64,000 nt of DNA, taken from positions 3,534,001 to 3,598,000 of the forward strand of contig NZ_BLPG01000001.1 in NCBI RefSeq assembly GCF_011764445.1, read 5' to 3'. Origin of the DNA: Phytohabitans rumicis (GTDB lineage: Bacteria > Actinomycetota > Actinomycetes > Mycobacteriales > Micromonosporaceae). The position numbers were made by a program, and so were the translations under genes. Within the stretch, counting starts at the first letter, position 1; each line of letters starts with the position of its first letter. Under the pieces are notes generated by a model. The model did no database searches. It was not told the origin of the DNA and saw only the letters and a list, made by a program, of their open reading frames with translations. Positions 43,891 through 52,957 of this stretch are shown piece by piece.

Positions 43891-45537
43891 TTAGACCAGC
43901 TCGACCGAGGAGAGGTCGATGGAGCCGACCCAGTTCGTCTTGACGCCCTTGACCCGGTCGGAGACACCGGACTGCTGGGTGACGGAGACGATCGGGATCG
44001 ACGGCACCTCGGCGTCGACGATCTTGATGGCCTCGGCGAACTTCGCCGCCGCGGCGTCCAGGCTCGTCGAGTCCCGACCCTCGGCGTAGAGGCGGTTGAC
44101 ATCGGCGTTGTCGAAGAGGCTGTCGTTGGACGAGGCACCCTTGACGTACAGCGGGCCGAGCCAGTTCTCGGAGATCGGGTAGTCGGCCTGCCAGCCGGCC
44201 CGGAACATGCCGTCCATCTTGTGCGCCTCGATGTTCTGGCGGAACACCGCGAACGTCGGGACACCCACCGCACGGGCCCTGATGTTCAGCGTGGTGGCGA
44301 TGCTGGCGGCTGCCGCCTCGAACCAGTCCTTGTGGCTGGCGTCGGCGTTGTAGTACATCAGCAGTTCGCCGCTGAAGCCACCGGCCTTGGCCAGCAGTGT
44401 CTTGGCCTCGGTCGGGTCGTACTTGCAGACCGAGCAGACGAACGCGTCGGCGTACGGGGTGCCCGGTGCGGCCCAGCTCGTGGACGGCTTACGGGTGTTG
44501 AAGAAGATCTTGGAAGCGATCTCCTCCCGGTTGATCGCCAGCGAGATCGCCTTCCGCAGGTCGGCGTTCTGGAACTTCTTGTCGTACAGCGGGAACGCGA
44601 TGAACTGCTGCACCGGGATCGGCACCTCGAGGGCGCGGTCGCCCAGGTCGGCCTTCCACTTCTCGCCGGCGAGCGCGGAGACCGGGATCTGCTGCTGGAA
44701 GTCCAGGTTGTTGGCCTGGAGGTCGGCGTACGCGGCCGTGTCTTCCTGGTACAGCTTGACGGTCACGTCCTTGATCTTGACCTTGTCGTCGAGCGTGTAG
44801 TCGTCGAACCGGGTCAGCTTGATCTCGACGTTGTCCGTCCAGGAGACGAACTTGACCGGGCCGTTACCCACGGGCTTCTTGCCCCAGGTGTCCGGGTCCG
44901 TCGTGAAGAACGAGTCCGGCATCGGGAAGAACGCGCTGTAGCCGAGCTTCACCGGGAAGATCGACTGCTTCGCGCTGAGCTTCACCGTGAAGGTGTAGTC
45001 GTCGACGACCGCCAGGCCGGACATCTTGTCCTTCGCCGGCTTCGGCGCCTTCTTCGGGCCCTCACCATCCGGGTCGTCCGTGTGGACGTCGGCGTAGCCC
45101 TCGATGTCGCTGAAGAACGTGCCCTGCTGCTGCCCGTTCTCCGAGTAGGCGGCGAAGTTCCAGGCGTCGACGAAGTTCTTCGACTTCACCTCGGTGCCGT
45201 CGTGGAACTTGACGCCCTTCTTGATCTTGATGGTGTAGGTCTGCGCGTCGCTCGTGTCGATCGACTCCGCCACCGCGTTGGTCGGCTGTCCGCCGCCCGG
45301 CGGGTAGTTGATCAGGCCGGTCCACAGGAAGTCGAGGATGTCGCCACCACCGGTCTCACTGGTGTTGGCGGGCACCAACGGGAACGCGGGCTGCGTGCCA
45401 TCGATCGTGATCGCGCCATTCGCGGTCTTATCGGTGGTGGTGCCGCCCTCGTCGTCGTCACCGCCACCGCAGCCTGTCGCGACGAGCGCCACAGCCGCGA
45501 TTGCCGCGACCGCGCTCGCACGCTTCGAGACTCTCAT
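43891..45537 (-). CDS. dppA: Peptide ABC transporter substrate-binding lipoprotein (DppA/OppA)
   Basis: A 548-residue SBP_bac_5 protein from ATG 45537, with GGGAGG upstream. The signal peptide ends in VATGC, a lipobox, followed by an acidic GGGDDDEGG linker. Conserved segments are YTIKIKKGVKFHDGTEVKS, VGNGPVKFVSW, RKAISLAINREEI and VPSIPIVSVTQQS. It captures peptides at the cell surface for DppBC. The orphan protein at 22225-23826 is a paralogue. It is the promoter-proximal gene of the operon, divergent from the PIG-L gene. Confidence 0.94.
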   Translation of the reverse strand: MRVSKRASAVAAIAAVALVATGCGGGDDDEGGTTTDKTANGAITIDGTQPAFPLVPANTSETGGGDILDFLWTGLINYPPGGGQPTNAVAESIDTSDAQTYTIKIKKGVKFHDGTEVKSKNFVDAWNFAAYSENGQQQGTFFSDIEGYADVHTDDPDGEGPKKAPKPAKDKMSGLAVVDDYTFTVKLSAKQSIFPVKLGYSAFFPMPDSFFTTDPDTWGKKPVGNGPVKFVSWTDNVEIKLTRFDDYTLDDKVKIKDVTVKLYQEDTAAYADLQANNLDFQQQIPVSALAGEKWKADLGDRALEVPIPVQQFIAFPLYDKKFQNADLRKAISLAINREEIASKIFFNTRKPSTSWAAPGTPYADAFVCSVCKYDPTEAKTLLAKAGGFSGELLMYYNADASHKDWFEAAAASIATTLNIRARAVGVPTFAVFRQNIEAHKMDGMFRAGWQADYPISENWLGPLYVKGASSNDSLFDNADVNRLYAEGRDSTSLDAAAAKFAEAIKIVDAEVPSIPIVSVTQQSGVSDRVKGVKTNWVGSIDLSSVELV

Positions 45538-45949
45538 TTCTCAGGGCCTCCCTTGAGTGGTTGCTGTCGTTCCTCAGGTATTTCGCACAGCTACGGGTCG
45601 GTGCCGGCCGAGTTCCGCGGCGCGTCGTGCTGCCAGCAAGCTACCGCCGTTACAAGGCGGTCCTGCGACAGGTCGATGATCTACCGTGATCGGTCGTCAC
45701 CACCGCCGACGCGCGGAGCGCCGGGGAGGCTCCTGGGTCGCGGACAGCCTTGTAGGCGATGCCTGCGTGCATGACCATGCCTCCTGGGCGTTGGTGCGGG
45801 GCGGGTGAGGTGCTGACACTGTGACACCACCCGCCCGCTAACGTGAAGGAGCGTTATCAACCCGATATTCGGCCGGGACGCGGCCGATACTGTGTAAAGA
45901 TCATGTTTCGCCATGATCAAAAATCTCTGACCTGCGGTTATTCGCTCTA
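45538..45949. other. 412-bp divergent promoter region
   Basis: It lies between dppA and the PIG-L deacetylase gene. It holds the GGGAGG ribosome-binding site of dppA, a hairpin GCGGGTG ... CACCCGC around 45810-45840, and an AT-richer stretch (45893-45948) before the deacetylase start. No gene is convincing here. Confidence 0.5.
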
Positions 45950-46723
45950 ATGGGCGCGATCCGACCCGACGTACCATCGGTTGTTGTGACGTTTCCACCC
46001 TCCGCGCCCGCACTCTCCGACGTTCGGCGCGTACTAGCAGTGTTCGCCCATCCCGACGATGTCGACTTCGGTGCCGCGGGCACCGTGGCCGGGTGGGTGG
46101 ACGCCGGGATCGAGGTCGCGTACCTGCTCGTGACCCGCGGCGACGCCGGCGGCTTCGATGACACTCCTCGGGAGCAGATGCCCACTATCCGGGAAAAGGA
46201 GCAGCGCGCGGCGGCCGCCGCCGTCGGGGTCAAGCAGGTGGACTTCCTCGATGGGTACGCCGACGGCACCGTCACGCCGACGCTGACCCTGCGCCGCGAC
46301 ATCACCGCCGCGATCCGCCGGTTCCGTCCGGACCGGATCCTCACCAGCTCTCCCCTGCGCCGGTGGGAGCGGCTGTCCGGGCCGAGCCACCCCGACCACC
46401 TGGCGGTGGGCGAGGCGACCACCTGCGCGATCTACCCGGACGCGCGGAACCCGTTCGCGTTCCCCGAACTCCTCCGCGACCGGCTGGAGCCGTGGGTGGT
46501 GCGGGAGGTCTGGTACTCCGGCGGTCCGAGCCCGGACCACGCCGTCGACGTCACCGACGCGTACCCCCGAAAGGTGCTGGCACTGCGCGCGCACGTCTCG
46601 CAGACCGCGCACCTCGACCCCGACGACGGCTGGCTCCGCGACCGGATGGTCGCGACCGCCGCGGCGGCCGGCCTGCCCGACGGGCGGCTGGCCGAGGCGT
46701 TCACCGTCCTGCGGACCGAGTAG
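45950..46723 (+). CDS. PIG-L family deacetylase
   Basis: Up to 257 residues from ATG 45950. GTG 45986 (VTFPPSAPALSDVRR) is in frame and may be the true, leaderless start. It shows the zinc motif FAHPDDVDFGAAGT and the third ligand in SHPDHLAVG, as in MshB/LmbE deacetylases. TRGDAGGFDDTP and FLDGYADGTV are also typical. Such enzymes remove N-acetyl from GlcNAc-containing compounds, for example in mycothiol synthesis or detoxification. No mycothiol gene is nearby, so the substrate stays open. Confidence 0.88.
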   Translation: MGAIRPDVPSVVVTFPPSAPALSDVRRVLAVFAHPDDVDFGAAGTVAGWVDAGIEVAYLLVTRGDAGGFDDTPREQMPTIREKEQRAAAAAVGVKQVDFLDGYADGTVTPTLTLRRDITAAIRRFRPDRILTSSPLRRWERLSGPSHPDHLAVGEATTCAIYPDARNPFAFPELLRDRLEPWVVREVWYSGGPSPDHAVDVTDAYPRKVLALRAHVSQTAHLDPDDGWLRDRMVATAAAAGLPDGRLAEAFTVLRTE

Positions 46724-47383
46724 CTAGACCAGACGGCGGTCGGCGGCCCAGCGGGACAGCTCGTAGCGGTTGGACATCTGCAGCTTGCGGAGCACGTTCG
46801 AGACGTGGGTCTCCACCGTCTTGATGGAGATGAAGAGCTCCTTGGCGATCTCCTTGTACGCGTAGCCGCGCGCGAGCAGCCGCAGCACTTCCCGCTCGCG
46901 GTTGGTGAGCTGGTCCAGCTCGGGGTCGGCCACCGGCGCGTCCGGGCGCGCGGCGAACGCGTCGAGCACGAACCCGGCCAGCCGCGGGCTGAAGACCGCG
47001 TCGCCCTCGGCAACCCGGCGGATCGCCGCCGCCAGCTCGTCCGGCGAAATGGTCTTGGTGACGTAGCCGCGCGCGCCGGCCCGGATCAGGCCGATCACGT
47101 CTTCGGCCGCGTCGGAGACCGACAGCGCCAGGAAGCGCACGTGCGGATGGGTACGCCGCATCGCGTCCAGCACCGCGCGACCGCCGCCCTCCGGCATGTG
47201 TACGTCGAGCAGCACCACGTCGGGCTCGGTCGCCGCGATCCGGTTGACGGCCTCGCTCACCGTGCTCGCCTCGCCGATCACGTCGACGTGCACGCCCAGC
47301 TCCGCCCGTACCCCGGCGCGGAACATCGCGTGGTCGTCGACGAGGAAGACCCGCAGCCGGCGTGGCGCCTCTGAGTCGGTCAT
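46724..47383 (-). CDS. LuxR/NarL-family response regulator of the PspC module
   Basis: A 219-residue regulator from ATG 47383. The receiver has VFLVDDHAMFRAG, the phospho-acceptor in VVLLDVHMPEGGG, FLALSVSD and YVTKTIS. The LuxR-type DNA-binding domain is LTNREREVLRLLARGYAYKE followed by KTVETHVSNVLRKL. It overlaps the stop of the kinase gene upstream (ATGA), so it is that kinase's partner. The pair probably controls the divergent PspC/LiaF-like operon. Confidence 0.94.
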   Translation of the reverse strand: MTDSEAPRRLRVFLVDDHAMFRAGVRAELGVHVDVIGEASTVSEAVNRIAATEPDVVLLDVHMPEGGGRAVLDAMRRTHPHVRFLALSVSDAAEDVIGLIRAGARGYVTKTISPDELAAAIRRVAEGDAVFSPRLAGFVLDAFAARPDAPVADPELDQLTNREREVLRLLARGYAYKEIAKELFISIKTVETHVSNVLRKLQMSNRYELSRWAADRRLV

Positions 47384-48690
47384 GATCCATCCTTCCCGGC
47401 TGTGACGCTGTCCCTGGCCGTCGGCAGGAACAGCCGGACCTCCGTACCGTCCCCGGGTTCGCTGATGATCGTGGCGCGGCCCCCGTGGCGCTGCATCCGC
47501 CCGATGATCGATCCACGAACGCCGTGTCGATGATCCCCCACGGTGGATGGATCAAAACCGGCGCCCCGGTCCCTGACGAAGACACTCAACTGATCCGGCT
47601 CGACCTCGGCGTAGAGCGAGACGGTCTGCACCTTGGCGTGGCGGGCCGCGTTGACCAGCGCCTCGCGGGCCGCGGCGACCAGCGCGCCGACCCGCTCGTC
47701 GGTGTCCCGGTCGCCCACCACCACCGTCTCGACGGTGATCGCGAACGTGTCCTCGACCTCGGCCGCCGCCTGCTCCAGCGCGGCGGCGAACCGCTCGGTC
47801 GGCGAGGCGACCGGCTTGTAGAGCCAGTTGCGCAGGCTGCGCTCCTGCCCACGGGCCAGCCGCTGCACGGACTTCACGTCGGCGGCGTTGCGCTGGATGA
47901 GCGCCAGCGTGTGCAGCACCTGGTCGTGCACCATGGCGGCCAACTCGGCCCGCTCCTGCTCGCGGATCCGGCCCTCCCGCTCGGCGCGCAGCTGGTTGTA
48001 CGTGCGCCACAGCACCGGACCGGCCACCACCGCCACGCCGGCGAGCCCCACCAGGGCGAACAGGATGCCGTTGATCACGGCGCCGAAGTTTTCCGCCGGC
48101 GAGTAGACCGCGACGACGCCGATGATGCCCACCGCCACCAGGACGCCGCCGCCGATGAAGCGCAGCAGGAACGCCCGCCGGTCGCTCTCGTCCACCACCG
48201 CGCCCAGCCACGGCACCCGCGGCAGCGTCTCGCTCCACTGGCGGCGCCGCTCCGGGTCGGACTCGTGCCAGATGATGCCGGCGCCGACCGCGATGATCGC
48301 GACGAGCCAGCCGGCCAGGCCGGTGACGCCGAGCGCGCCGAACCCGAAGGCCAGCGTCTGCACCAAGATCAGGCCCAGCCCGATCGCGATGAACGGCAGC
48401 AGGTGCATGAAGTTGCGGCGCTGCCCCACGTCCGCCGTACGGGCCTGGAGCGGGAGCACCGCCCAGAACGCCGCGTACAGCAGCAGGCCCAGCCCGCTCA
48501 GCGGCAGCAGTACGACAAACGCGATCCGCACCCGCAGCGCCGGAATGCCCAGATGGCGCGCGATCCCGGACGCCACACCGGCCACGACGCGCTGGTCGCG
48601 GGAGCGGTCGAGGCGTGGGCGCTGCTCGGTCGGGACGGCGGTAATCGGTCTGCTCCTCGCTTGCGATCTGGGCTGCCTACCGATCGTCAC
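47380..48690 (-). CDS. PspC-domain sensor histidine kinase
   Basis: A 436-residue kinase from GTG 48690. Residues 30-85 form a PspC domain (DQRVVAGVASGIARHLGIP). About five further membrane helices follow, then a HisKA_3 helix with the phospho-acceptor His in ELAAMVHDQVLHTLALIQ (about 245), and a HATPase domain with EALVNAARHAK and VFVRDRGAGFD. This layout is typical of actinobacterial envelope-stress kinases, where the PspC part senses the membrane. It is divergent from a PspC protein gene (48809), 118 bases away. Confidence 0.93.
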   Translation of the reverse strand: MTIGRQPRSQARSRPITAVPTEQRPRLDRSRDQRVVAGVASGIARHLGIPALRVRIAFVVLLPLSGLGLLLYAAFWAVLPLQARTADVGQRRNFMHLLPFIAIGLGLILVQTLAFGFGALGVTGLAGWLVAIIAVGAGIIWHESDPERRRQWSETLPRVPWLGAVVDESDRRAFLLRFIGGGVLVAVGIIGVVAVYSPAENFGAVINGILFALVGLAGVAVVAGPVLWRTYNQLRAEREGRIREQERAELAAMVHDQVLHTLALIQRNAADVKSVQRLARGQERSLRNWLYKPVASPTERFAAALEQAAAEVEDTFAITVETVVVGDRDTDERVGALVAAAREALVNAARHAKVQTVSLYAEVEPDQLSVFVRDRGAGFDPSTVGDHRHGVRGSIIGRMQRHGGRATIISEPGDGTEVRLFLPTARDSVTAGKDGS

Positions 48691-48808
48691 ACGGGAGCGG
48701 CGCCGCTGGCCACGGGGACGCCCCGGACATTGCGGCCGCAGATCTCAGGGTGGGGTCAGGGTTGGCGCCTGAGGCTGTTCGGGTAGGCAAGCCGCGAGGA
48801 TCGTAGGC

Positions 48809-50272
48809 ATGACGGATGACGCTGCCGAGCCCCGCCGACCGGAGGGCGCCGAGTCGACCGAGCCCACCGAGTCCGGTGCCGGGTTTACCTCCCGGTACGG
48901 TCTGGTCCGCCCGCTGAAGGGGCGTTACCTGGCCGGCGTCTGCGCGGCGATCGGCCGAGCCACCAACACCGACCCCGTGTTGTGGCGCGTCCTGCTCGCC
49001 GTCCTGGGCTTCTTCGGCGGCATCGGGATCCTCATCTACCTCGGCGCCTGGCTGATCATTCCGGCCGAGGGCGACAGCGCCTCGCCGGTCGAGTCGATGC
49101 TCGGCCGCGGCCGATCCAGCATGTCACCGCTCACCGTGATCATCTTGGGGGTACTGGTCGCCGTGCTCTTCGGCCTGATCGTCACTGACGGCTTCCGGGC
49201 TGTGGTGTTGGGAGCGGCCGCGCTCATCGGGGGCGCGCTACTGCTCAACCGGAAGCCTGGCCGCCCCGCTCCGCTGGCACCCGCAGGGGGTGAGGTGCCA
49301 TTCGGAGCGGGGCGGCCCTGGCAGGCCGCCGCACAGGCGTACCCGCCGGGTCCGGCGTACCCGCCGGGTTCGGGCGGGCCTACGCCGCCCACCCTCGGTT
49401 TCCCGGCGGCACCGGTGCCGCCCGCTCCACCGCAGCCGCCGGCTCCGCCCACTCCGCCGGTCCCACCGTCGAGCCCGCGACCGCCCGGCTCCGGGCCCGC
49501 TTACCCACCCCAGCCGTACCCGCCGCAGCCGCCGACCCCGCAGGGCGGTGCCTACCGGCCACCGTTCGCCCCGCACGGCCCGTACGCCGGCCCCGCCGGC
49601 CCCTACCCACCCCGGTACGGGCCGCCGCCGGCACCGCCCAAGCCGCCGAAGCCGCCCAAGGAGCGCTCGCCGCTCGGCGCCGCGACGTTCTCGCTGATCT
49701 TCGTGGCGCTGGGCCTGGTGGCCGCGCTCGACCTGGGCAACATCGTCAGCGTGGGCCCGTCCACGTACTTCTTCGCGGTGCTCGTCACCCTCGCGCTGGG
49801 TCTGCTCATCGGAGCCTGGTTCGGCCGGGCCCGCTGGTTGATCGCGCTGGGCTTCATCGCCGCCGCCGCGCTCGGCGTCTCGACGATCGCCGAGACACAG
49901 GTCGGCCGGTACGAGACCTCCGGCAGCGACGTCTACTGGCAGCCGGCCAGCGCGGCGGTGATGGCCGACCGGTACGAGCACAACTTCGGCAACGCCATCC
50001 TCGATCTGTCCAAGGTGGACTTCACCGGTCAGGACCAGCTCGTCAACGTCCACGTCAGCTTCGGCAACCTGGAAGTGATCGTCCCGCCGAACGTCGACGC
50101 GACCGTGCAGGCCGAGGTCAACGCCGGCGACGCGCAGATCTTCGACACCGAGTCCAGCGGCCTGCAGACCAGCCCCGGCGACATCGTCGACAACGGTGTG
50201 GACGGGGTCGGCGGCGGCAAGGTCACCATCGTCCTCAAGGTCAACGCCGGCTCAGCGGAGGTGCACCGCTAA
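48809..50272 (+). CDS. PspC-domain protein with LiaF-like C-terminal domain
   Basis: A 487-residue protein from ATG 48809, with GAGGA eight bases upstream. A PspC domain (LKGRYLAGVCAAIGRATNTD, about residues 30-85) is followed by two helices. A cytoplasmic region of about 130 residues made largely of Pro, Ala, Gly and Tyr comes next, then more helices, and a C-terminal beta-rich domain (LVNVHVSFGNLEVIVPPNVD ... GGKVTIVLKVNAGSAEVH) of the LiaF type. LiaF-like domains regulate envelope-stress kinases. With the divergent PspC kinase it forms a likely sensing module. Confidence 0.85.
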   Translation: MTDDAAEPRRPEGAESTEPTESGAGFTSRYGLVRPLKGRYLAGVCAAIGRATNTDPVLWRVLLAVLGFFGGIGILIYLGAWLIIPAEGDSASPVESMLGRGRSSMSPLTVIILGVLVAVLFGLIVTDGFRAVVLGAAALIGGALLLNRKPGRPAPLAPAGGEVPFGAGRPWQAAAQAYPPGPAYPPGSGGPTPPTLGFPAAPVPPAPPQPPAPPTPPVPPSSPRPPGSGPAYPPQPYPPQPPTPQGGAYRPPFAPHGPYAGPAGPYPPRYGPPPAPPKPPKPPKERSPLGAATFSLIFVALGLVAALDLGNIVSVGPSTYFFAVLVTLALGLLIGAWFGRARWLIALGFIAAAALGVSTIAETQVGRYETSGSDVYWQPASAAVMADRYEHNFGNAILDLSKVDFTGQDQLVNVHVSFGNLEVIVPPNVDATVQAEVNAGDAQIFDTESSGLQTSPGDIVDNGVDGVGGGKVTIVLKVNAGSAEVHR

Positions 50273-50652
50273 TGAAACCCCACCGCACAGACGGGGTCTC
50301 GCTGACCTTCGCGCTCATCTTCCTGTCCATGGCCACGTGGTGGTTCATCGCCCAGCTCGTCGATTTGGAGCTGCCGGTCGTCGGCTGGTTCGTCGCCAGC
50401 GCGCTGATCCTGCTCGGCGCCCTCGGCCTGATCGGTGCACTCCGGTCCGGTCGCGGCGACCAGGCCGCACCCGTCGCCGTGGTACCGCCGCCGGCCGCCG
50501 AGCCCGCGCTCGCCCCGGTGAGCGGGCTCCCCGCCGAACTGCACGCCGACATCGTGCGCGAGTTGCTCGCCGGCCCCCAGGTGCCGTACCTGCCGCCGGT
50601 GAGCGGGACCCCGGCGTCAAGCACCGAGGAAATCAAGCGCGAACCGTCATGA
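50272..50652 (+). CDS. Small membrane protein of the PspC operon
   Basis: A 126-residue protein whose ATG shares one base with the upstream TAA, so translation is probably coupled. Two membrane helices (VSLTFALIFLSMATWWFI and VGWFVASALILLGALGLIGAL) are followed by a cytoplasmic tail rich in Pro and Ala. I do not recognise a family beyond a general actinobacterial membrane-protein look. The context suggests a part of the envelope-stress module. Confidence 0.7.
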   Translation: MKPHRTDGVSLTFALIFLSMATWWFIAQLVDLELPVVGWFVASALILLGALGLIGALRSGRGDQAAPVAVVPPPAAEPALAPVSGLPAELHADIVRELLAGPQVPYLPPVSGTPASSTEEIKREPS

Positions 50653-50656
50653 CGCA

Positions 50657-50662
50657 TATGCT
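50657..50662 (+). promoter_or_regulatory. Candidate -10 (TATGCT), leaderless start for psd
   Basis: TATGCT ends six bases before GTG 50669, again without a ribosome-binding site. Confidence 0.4.
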
Positions 50663-50668
50663 GGGCCG

Positions 50669-51862
50669 GTGACCAACGCTCGAGCCGCCCGCACGCTCAC
50701 CGCCGAACTGGCCCGCCACACCGGTCCCAAGACCTGCCTGCTCGTCGGCGTCGACGGCCGCTCCGCCACGCTGGCCGCGGCGCTCCAGGCACTCCTGCCG
50801 GGCGATGCGCTCACCGTCGTACCAGGGGACGGCGCCGCGGTGGGCGCGCTCCGCGACCACCTCGCGGCCCAGGGCCGCTGGGTCGCCGATCGGGTACGCG
50901 TCGTCGACTCGATCGCCGAAGCGGACCCGGCCGAGGTGGTCGTCGTCGGTGAGCCGCTGACCGGCAGCGCCGAAGAGGCCCGGGCGACGGTCGAAGGACT
51001 GACCAAGTACCTCGCCGACGGCGGCGTACTCTCCATCGCCGCCGGCCTCACCGGGGGCGCCGCGGCGGAGCTCGACCGGCAAGGCGCGCTCTTCGGCGTC
51101 GGCGTGGACACGGTGGTGCGCAACAACCCGCCGCTGCGCGTACACCGGCTGCGGTTCACCCCGGCGGACACCTCGGCCGCGGCCCGCGTCACCCCCGCGT
51201 ACCGACCGTCCAGCGTGCCCCTGACCCGCGGCATGCACATCGACTCGAACGGCGTGGCCGCGGCGGGCATCGCCCTCGGCGTGGCCGCGCTGATCCGGGC
51301 CACCCGGCCGAAATCCCGGCTGTGGCTGGTGCCGGCGCTCGCCGCGGCACCCGTGGCGGCGTTCTTCCGCGACCCCCAGCGGGACGTCCCGGACGACGAG
51401 ACCGCCGTGGTGGCGGCCAGCGACGGCAAGGTGCTCTCCGTCGAGCGGGTCCGCGACGACCGGTTCGGGCCGGACGAGTTCCTGCGCGTGGCGGTGTTCC
51501 TGTCCGTGCTGGACGTACACGTCAACCGCGCGCCGGTGGCCGGCAAGGTGGTCGACTACTTCGTCACCGACGGCGGGTTCGCCGCGGCCATGAAGCCCGA
51601 GGCCGAGCACAACGTGGCCGCGTACACGGTGCTGGACACCGCGCGCGGCACCGTCGTGGTGGCCCAGCGCACCGGCCTGATCGCCCGCCGGATCGTGCAG
51701 CGCGCCCCGGTGGGCGCCCTGCTGGCGAAGGGCGAACGGTTCGGCTTGATCAGGTTCGGCTCCCGCACCGACGTCTACCTCCCCGCCGAAGCCGCCACCC
51801 CCGCCGTAGCCCCCGGCGACCGCGTCCGAGGCGCCACCTCCGTAATAGCCCACTGGACCTAG
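50669..51862 (+). CDS. psd: Phosphatidylserine decarboxylase with N-terminal Rossmann-like extension
   Basis: A 397-residue protein. Residues 185-397 are the Psd proenzyme domain: AFFRDPQRDVPD, VAASDGKVLSVE, FLSVLDVHVNRAPVAGKV with the catalytic His, and GLIRFGSRTDVYLP, where self-cleavage at Gly-Ser should form the pyruvoyl group. The product is phosphatidylethanolamine. Residues 1-165 are an extra domain resembling a small methyltransferase-like Rossmann fold (TCLLVGVDGRSATLAAALQA, ADPAEVVVVGEPL, LADGGVLSIAAGL). A hydrophobic stretch links the two. The extra domain's role is not known. The pssA gene, expected as partner, faces it across 1.1 kb. Confidence 0.88.
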   Translation: MTNARAARTLTAELARHTGPKTCLLVGVDGRSATLAAALQALLPGDALTVVPGDGAAVGALRDHLAAQGRWVADRVRVVDSIAEADPAEVVVVGEPLTGSAEEARATVEGLTKYLADGGVLSIAAGLTGGAAAELDRQGALFGVGVDTVVRNNPPLRVHRLRFTPADTSAAARVTPAYRPSSVPLTRGMHIDSNGVAAAGIALGVAALIRATRPKSRLWLVPALAAAPVAAFFRDPQRDVPDDETAVVAASDGKVLSVERVRDDRFGPDEFLRVAVFLSVLDVHVNRAPVAGKVVDYFVTDGGFAAAMKPEAEHNVAAYTVLDTARGTVVVAQRTGLIARRIVQRAPVGALLAKGERFGLIRFGSRTDVYLPAEAATPAVAPGDRVRGATSVIAHWT

Positions 51863-51865
51863 CCC

Positions 51866-51950
51866 GCGCGCGCACCCCGCTCCGCGCGCACCCCGCTCCG
51901 CGCGCGCACCCCGCTCGCGCGCACCCCGCTCCGCGCGCACCCCGCTCCGC
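51866..51950. repeat. Tandem repeat, five copies of a CGCGCGCACCCCGCTC unit
   Basis: Five near-identical units of about 16 bases begin four bases after the psd stop. One unit has two extra bases and another lacks two. Such an array is prone to slippage. Confidence 0.8.
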
Positions 51951-51951
51951 G

Positions 51952-52016
51952 CGTCGATCAAGGGCAAACGGTCGTGGTTTGATCTCCAATCCACGACCGC
52001 TTGCCCTTGATCGACG
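51952..52016 (-). repeat. Family A palindromic repeat, copy 4
   Basis: Arms 51952-51977 and 51991-52016 pair over 26 bases with one difference. The loop TTTGATCTCCAAT is the reverse complement of the copy 3 and 5 loop, and the half-site follows at about 52022-52035, so the copy is inverted. Confidence 0.85.
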
Positions 52017-52200
52017 GCGTTTTCCTTGATCGACGAGCAGTTGCGGGGCCGGGCCGAGACGCAACGCGACCCTTCGTGAGTAGGGCGCCCCCACGGCCAG
52101 GGAGTTAAGAGAACCCGGGCCACGTCAGCGCAGACAGCGCCAGATACGTCATCCGTAGCCGCGCCTCGCCCTGATCACACGGACGGCTACCCCACTACGG

Positions 52201-52416
52201 CGGTGATCATGGGCCTAGCGGCACGAAGAGCCCCGTTCCCCGCCACTAAGCCCATGATCACCGCAGGTCGGCGTCGATCTAGGAAGAATCGTGGGTATCG
52301 AGTCCGATTTATACCCACGATAGTTCCTAGATCGATTCGGCGGCCCCAAGGCCGGCAAGGGATCGGCATCAACGTGAAGGATCCGAGTCGTCCCAACGAC
52401 CCACATCCTTCACGTT
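52201..52416. repeat. Three adjacent unrelated palindromes
   Basis: Perfect or near-perfect inverted repeats: CGGTGATCATGGGC (52201-52214 with 52250-52263); a 25-base arm beginning TCGATCTAGGA (52274-52298 with 52311-52335); and AACGTGAAGGAT (52371-52382 with 52405-52416). Each has a different sequence and loop. Confidence 0.75.
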
Positions 52417-52843
52417 CACGCAGACCCGAGATCGGCCGGCCATGACGAGCGGTCAAACCCAAGGGAGCGACCCTTGACACCTTCGGCGGCCTCTTAACGA
52501 CCCGGCCTTGAGGACGCCCCCACTGCCGGGTAGTCAAGGGGTTCCTGGGCGCTGGTCGCTGCTGGCGGTGGGGGTTCGAGTACCGGACTCGATACCCATG
52601 ACAAGTCCTAGATCGACGCCAGCCCGCGCGGCAATCGGGCCACCGTCCGAGCGGTCCGGGAAACGGGCGCGGCCGCCGGCGACGCTGTACCAGGTTCCCC
52701 TAACTACCCGGCCTTGAGTGCGCCCGTTGCTCCTTGTCTCGAAGCTAAGCCTGGTTTCCCCTGTCGATCTAGGAGTAATCGGGGCCGCTCGCCTCCGGAC
52801 CGGCGGGACCCGGGACGCAGGCTGCCATCGATCAAGGACTTTC

Positions 52844-52910
52844 GCGTCGATCAAGGGCATACGGCCGTGGATTGGAGATCAAAGCACGACCGTTTGCCCT
52901 TGATCGACGC
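52844..52910 (+). repeat. Family A palindromic repeat, copy 5
   Basis: Arms 52844-52869 and 52885-52910 pair over 26 bases with two differences. The loop ATTGGAGATCAAAG matches copy 3. The half-site ATCGATCAAGGACTTTCGC lies directly upstream. Confidence 0.85.
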
Positions 52911-52957
52911 GCACGCAGGGCGGGAGGCGCGCGCAGGGCGGGAGGGCGGGGTGGGGG

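Larger units (their letters stand above)
51863..52957. other. 1.1-kb palindrome-rich region between convergent psd and pssA
   Basis: No gene is credible here. In order it holds a 16-bp tandem repeat (51866-51950), family A copy 4 (51952-52016), three unrelated palindromes (52201-52416), a stretch similar to 34516-34612 (52632-52717), and family A copy 5 (52844-52910). It may be a place where small mobile or structural elements have collected. Confidence 0.7.

Noticed and set aside
51885-52016. CRISPR array
   Set aside because: The tandem units are contiguous 16-mers without spacers, and no cas gene is present.
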